Of a stretch of DNA of 64,000 bases, positions 60,632 to 64,000 are shown piece after piece. Source of the DNA: Pedobacter glucosidilyticus (GTDB taxonomy: Bacteria; Bacteroidota; Bacteroidia; Sphingobacteriales; Sphingobacteriaceae); assembly GCF_002483235.1 (NCBI RefSeq), contig NZ_DLHN01000022.1:124001-188000 (forward strand). Direction: 5' to 3'. The notes beneath the pieces were generated by a model. It searched no databases. It was not told where the DNA came from and worked only from the letters and a program-made list of their open reading frames with translations. The position numbers were made by a program, and so were the translations under genes. Numbering within the stretch: position 1 is the first letter of the stretch; every line of letters starts with the position of its first letter.

Positions 60632-62182
60632 TTGGTAAAGGAGTTAATCATTAATTCTACTCCAAACGGAGTAACTATTGCATTACTGCAAGACAAACAA
60701 CTCGTAGAATTAAACAAAGAGCAAGTCAACAACAACTATGCTGTTGGCGATATTTATCTAGGCCGAATTAAAAAAATTATGCCCGGTTTAAATGCTGCTT
60801 TTGTTGATGTCGGTTACGAGAAGGATGCCTTTTTGCATTATTTGGATCTTGGTCCACAGGTGCAGACTTTGTTAAAATTAACGAAGGTGGCTCGTAATGG
60901 TAATTTTAACGATTATCTTTTATCAAATTTTAAGAAAGAAAACGATATAGACAAGGCAGGTAAAATATCTACCGTATTAACTAAAAATACACTTTTACCC
61001 GTTCAAATTGCAAAAGAGCCTATCTCTACCAAAGGTCCTCGCCTAAGCTCAGACCTTTCTATTGCCGGAAGATTTGTTGTTCTGGTGCCTTTTTCTGATG
61101 TTATTTCTATCTCTAAAAAGATAAAAAGTAATACCGAGCGTAGCAGACTCAGGAAAATTGTTGAAGGTATAAAGCCTAAAAACTTTGGGGTTATCATCAG
61201 AACAGTTTCAGAGAAAAAAGGAGTAGCAGAAATCCAAAAGGATATTTTAGACTTAGTATCTAAATGGGAATCTTTTATGAAAAAGCTTCCTGCTACAGAG
61301 CCATCAAAAAGAATTTTGGGAGAAATGGGTAGAGCATCAACCATTCTTAGAGATATTCTAAATGCTGATTTTACCCATGTCCATGTAAATGACCCAGTCA
61401 TTTACGAAGAAGTGAAATCCTATGTACATGAGATTTCTCCAGAGATGGAGAAAATCGTAAAACTTTATAAAGGTAAAGAGCCTATTTTCGAACATTTTGG
61501 TATCGAGAAACAAATTAAAGGTTCTTTTGGTAAGACAGTAAATTTGGCCGGTGGTGCTTATTTAGTAGTAGAGCATACAGAAGCCTTACACGTTATAGAT
61601 GTAAATAGCGGTAATAGAACAGCCAATCCAGAAAACCAGGAAGAAAACGCTTTACAAGTTAATAAAGAAGCAGCAAAAGAAATTGCCAGACAGCTGAGGT
61701 TAAGAGATATGGGCGGCATTGTGGTGATAGATTTTATTGACATGCACAAAGCACCAAACAGAAAAGAACTGTTTGATTTCTTGAAAGCAGAAATGAATCA
61801 TGATAGGGCTAAGCATACCATTTTACCTCCAAGTAAATTTGGTTTAGTCCAAATAACCCGTCAAAGGGTAAGACCAGAAATGAATATCGTAACCAGCGAA
61901 AAGTGCCCAACTTGCGATGGTACCGGTGAAATTAAAGCCAGCATTGTTCTGCTTGATGATATAGAAAGTAACTTAGACTATATATTAAATGAACAAGCTG
62001 AAAAGGGAATCACCCTTTGTGTACACCCATATTTAGAAGCCTTTATTAAAAAAGGGTTATTTTCTAAACAATTAAAATGGTTCTTTAAATATAATCAGTG
62101 GGTAAAAGTAAAAGCAATTTCATCTTATCATTTAACAGAATTTCATTTTCTAAGTAGTAAAGAAGAAGAAATTAAGCTGTAA
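60632..62182 (+). CDS. rng: Ribonuclease G/E
   Basis: A 516-residue endoribonuclease acting on rRNA precursors and mRNA. The S1 domain (about 35-130) starts with VGDIYLGRIKKIMPGLNAAFVDVG. The catalytic Asp pair is in VIDVNSGNRT and VIDFIDM, and the zinc link CPTC is in KCPTCDGTG. The start is TTG at 60632, which puts MVKELIINSTPNGV at the family's usual N-terminus. Its own promoter lies within a palindrome. Confidence 0.95.
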   Translation: MVKELIINSTPNGVTIALLQDKQLVELNKEQVNNNYAVGDIYLGRIKKIMPGLNAAFVDVGYEKDAFLHYLDLGPQVQTLLKLTKVARNGNFNDYLLSNFKKENDIDKAGKISTVLTKNTLLPVQIAKEPISTKGPRLSSDLSIAGRFVVLVPFSDVISISKKIKSNTERSRLRKIVEGIKPKNFGVIIRTVSEKKGVAEIQKDILDLVSKWESFMKKLPATEPSKRILGEMGRASTILRDILNADFTHVHVNDPVIYEEVKSYVHEISPEMEKIVKLYKGKEPIFEHFGIEKQIKGSFGKTVNLAGGAYLVVEHTEALHVIDVNSGNRTANPENQEENALQVNKEAAKEIARQLRLRDMGGIVVIDFIDMHKAPNRKELFDFLKAEMNHDRAKHTILPPSKFGLVQITRQRVRPEMNIVTSEKCPTCDGTGEIKASIVLLDDIESNLDYILNEQAEKGITLCVHPYLEAFIKKGLFSKQLKWFFKYNQWVKVKAISSYHLTEFHFLSSKEEEIKL

Positions 62183-62242
62183 TTTCCTTTTAATTTAATT
62201 TTATATTTTTTAAAAATCTTTTATATTCATAAAAATTTATTT

Positions 62243-64000
62243 ATGAATAAAAGATTTCTCTTGGCTGTTTGTTTATTTCTTACAGCCTCTACTTCCACTA
62301 CTACATTATTTGCACAAGATGAAATTGAAAAGGGATGGAAAGCCTTTTTAAGTAATAATACCTCTGAGGCAAATACTTACTTTAAAAAGGCAATAGAATT
62401 ACCAGCTTTTAAATCTGAAGCTTTATTAGGTTTGGCTTTTGCGTCCTCTTATCATAAAGATGATAACCTTTCTTTTAATTATTTTAATGATTTTTATAAA
62501 TCACACCCTAATCCAGAACCGTATTTGTCAGCTCTTTGGTCTAGTACTATTCTTAATAAGTCTGGGAGTAAGAAGAACCAAAGTGAGCTTGAATTTTATC
62601 AATCTATCACACAAAAATCTGATGTAGATGGTGCTTTGATTGCTATGGCTTACAGTTCTTTGGGAAATCATTTCAGAAGCATTAGAATGTTTAAAGAAAG
62701 TGATGAGATGTTTACCAAGATTGGTAGTTTAACCCAATGGCAGGTTTTAGGAGAGTTTGAAAACATATCAACTAGCGGTTTTGATAAGCAATATGACGCT
62801 TTATTACATCCAGAGCCTGATTTTATCTTTAAAGATAAAAGAGGGGCAAAAGTAAAATGGTTTACACCAACACATTTTAGAAAAGATAAGTGGATAGATT
62901 TTACAAATTACTTTTCTGCAGGGTCTGCAATAGTGTTTGGGCAAACTTTTGTTGAAAGCCCAATAGACCAAGAAGTACAATTAAGAGTTGGCGTGTCTGG
63001 GTCTCTAAAAATTTGGTTAAATGATTTACTCATCATTAGCGAGGAAGAGGAGCGAAACAATGATTTAGATAGCTATATAAGAGAGGTAAAGCTAAATAAG
63101 GGGTTTAATAGGATACTGGTACAAATTGGAGAAAGTTATGCAGGACGTTCAAATTTTTTAGTCAGATTAACAGATAAAAAAGGTAAGCCACTTTCGACAT
63201 TAAATCACACTTCTAATAGTCAAGTTTATAATAAAGCAGTACCATACAACATCAAGGAGGTAAAATCAAAGTCAAATGATTTTTTTACTTCAAATCTTAA
63301 TAAAGGAGTCTCTTATCAAATATTACAAGTTTTATCTTTTTTAAGAGAAGATAAAACCTATGAAGCCAGGAAAAGCCTAGAGCAGTTAAAAAGGGATTAT
63401 CCTACAAGTACTTATGTTAATATCCTTTTTACCGAACTATTTAATAGAACAGATAACAGAACTGGTTTAGAAAGTACACAAGAAAGTATAAAGGCAAATG
63501 ATCCCGAGCATCCTGTAGCCTTAACTTTAGCTTATGAGTTTTACGCAAGTAAAAAGGACTTTGTTAAAATGGATGAGTATTTGAAAAAATTAGAAGATTT
63601 TTATGGGCCTAATCATCAAACATTTTTAGCTTTTAAAATTGGGTATCATTCTTTAAAAAATGAAATAGAAAAGCTAGTTTCTTTAGTAGAAAAAAGCTAT
63701 CAGCTTTATCCTAATGAATATCAGTTTGTAGAGCTTAAGTTTCTAGTAGAAAAAGAGATAAAGAAAAATAATAGCAATGCATTTGCAGTCTTAAAAAAGT
63801 ATCTTAAAACTGCTAACAATTACAATGCAAGCAAACTTTTGGCAAATTTATACATAACTACAGGTGTATTTGATAAAGGTATCGAAGTTTTAATCGAAGA
63901 AAGTTTAAATAACCCTATTTCTAAAGATATTTATTTAGACATTGTAAGACAATATTATCAAGTTCAAAACTATACAAAAGCTAAAGAGTTTGAAAGTAAA
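62243..64000 (+). CDS. Large exported TPR protein, probably DUF3857/transglutaminase type (cut by window end)
   Basis: The frame is open from ATG 62243 to the end of the window (586 codons, no stop). A signal peptide ends at residue 26 (LFAQ). Residues 30-160 and 350-586 are helical TPR-like repeats. Residues about 200-310 form a beta-rich module (LKIWLNDLLII, NRILVQIGESYAGRSNFLVRL), seen in Bacteroidota proteins that continue into DUF3857 and transglutaminase domains. The C-terminal half is not in the window, so the final name is inferred. Confidence 0.78.
   Translation, partial: MNKRFLLAVCLFLTASTSTTTLFAQDEIEKGWKAFLSNNTSEANTYFKKAIELPAFKSEALLGLAFASSYHKDDNLSFNYFNDFYKSHPNPEPYLSALWSSTILNKSGSKKNQSELEFYQSITQKSDVDGALIAMAYSSLGNHFRSIRMFKESDEMFTKIGSLTQWQVLGEFENISTSGFDKQYDALLHPEPDFIFKDKRGAKVKWFTPTHFRKDKWIDFTNYFSAGSAIVFGQTFVESPIDQEVQLRVGVSGSLKIWLNDLLIISEEEERNNDLDSYIREVKLNKGFNRILVQIGESYAGRSNFLVRLTDKKGKPLSTLNHTSNSQVYNKAVPYNIKEVKSKSNDFFTSNLNKGVSYQILQVLSFLREDKTYEARKSLEQLKRDYPTSTYVNILFTELFNRTDNRTGLESTQESIKANDPEHPVALTLAYEFYASKKDFVKMDEYLKKLEDFYGPNHQTFLAFKIGYHSLKNEIEKLVSLVEKSYQLYPNEYQFVELKFLVEKEIKKNNSNAFAVLKKYLKTANNYNASKLLANLYITTGVFDKGIEVLIEESLNNPISKDIYLDIVRQYYQVQNYTKAKEFESK

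Noticed and set aside
1..64000. tRNA, rRNA, CRISPR, transposase, integrase or prophage genes
   Set aside because: I looked for cloverleaf-like sequences, regular repeat-spacer arrays and recombinase motifs in the gaps and found none.

Overview
The window is a 64 kb piece of a low-GC Bacteroidota chromosome, most likely Sphingobacteriaceae (Pedobacter-like). The evidence is the fused lpxC/fabZ gene, the PorX regulator of type IX secretion, a three-gene sdhCAB, an EF-P of the PGNLR-loop type, DUF4407 and DUF6249 proteins, a very small AURKAIP1/COX24-type ribosomal protein, and repeated Bacteroidota promoter boxes (TTG, about 19 nt, TAnnTTTG). The genus call is weak. Almost all of the sequence is core chromosome. 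I see no tRNA, rRNA, CRISPR array, insertion sequence or prophage.

Layout: 0-4 kb holds the end of thiL, an acetyltransferase, an M16 peptidase, a lipoprotein, a MaoC-like protein, hpt and a DUF433/DUF5615 pair. 4.2-12 kb holds aspS, DUF4407, a rhodanese, a histidine kinase, DinB and hotdog proteins, and an ECF sigma factor with its membrane partner. 11.6-14.7 kb is a phospholipid block on the minus strand (CPBP protease, DUF2007, cdsA, psd, DCC protein). 14.8-17.9 kb holds dusB, apaG and a small accessory patch with a Fic protein and a gene fossil. 17.9-24 kb holds sdhCAB, pdeM and a DegP protease. 24-33 kb holds dapF, two PAS-domain kinases and several secreted enzymes. 33-36.5 kb is porX-tsaE-ald. 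36.6-42.5 kb is the lipid A cluster (HD protein, lpxD, lpxC/fabZ, lpxA, ABC ATPase, efp). 46-49 kb is trpL-trpE-trpG-trpC. 49-52 kb is glucokinase-zwf-pgl. 52.5-57.5 kb holds three exported peptidases. 57.5-64 kb holds ssb, mutY, HU, a TPR protein, the bS22-like protein, rng and the start of a large TPR protein cut by the window end.

The most interesting signal is regulatory. Four intergenic sites share TGTAAC[A/C], exactly 17 nt, then GTCTTA. One lies just upstream of the ECF sigma gene and one drives the divergent DUF6249 gene. The other two drive DUF4407 and an exported NTF2-like protein. A fifth, weaker site lies in front of degP. This looks like an autoregulated ECF envelope-stress regulon read directly from the sequence. 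The second strong signal is a complete trp attenuator: a 16-residue leader peptide with three consecutive Trp codons, an antiterminator and a terminator in the classical geometry, starting almost at the transcription start. Other leads are two tandem promoter-short RNA-terminator units at 43.2-43.45 kb, a PAS protein that keeps its phospho-acceptor helix but has no ATPase domain, and an apparently leaderless lpxD transcript.
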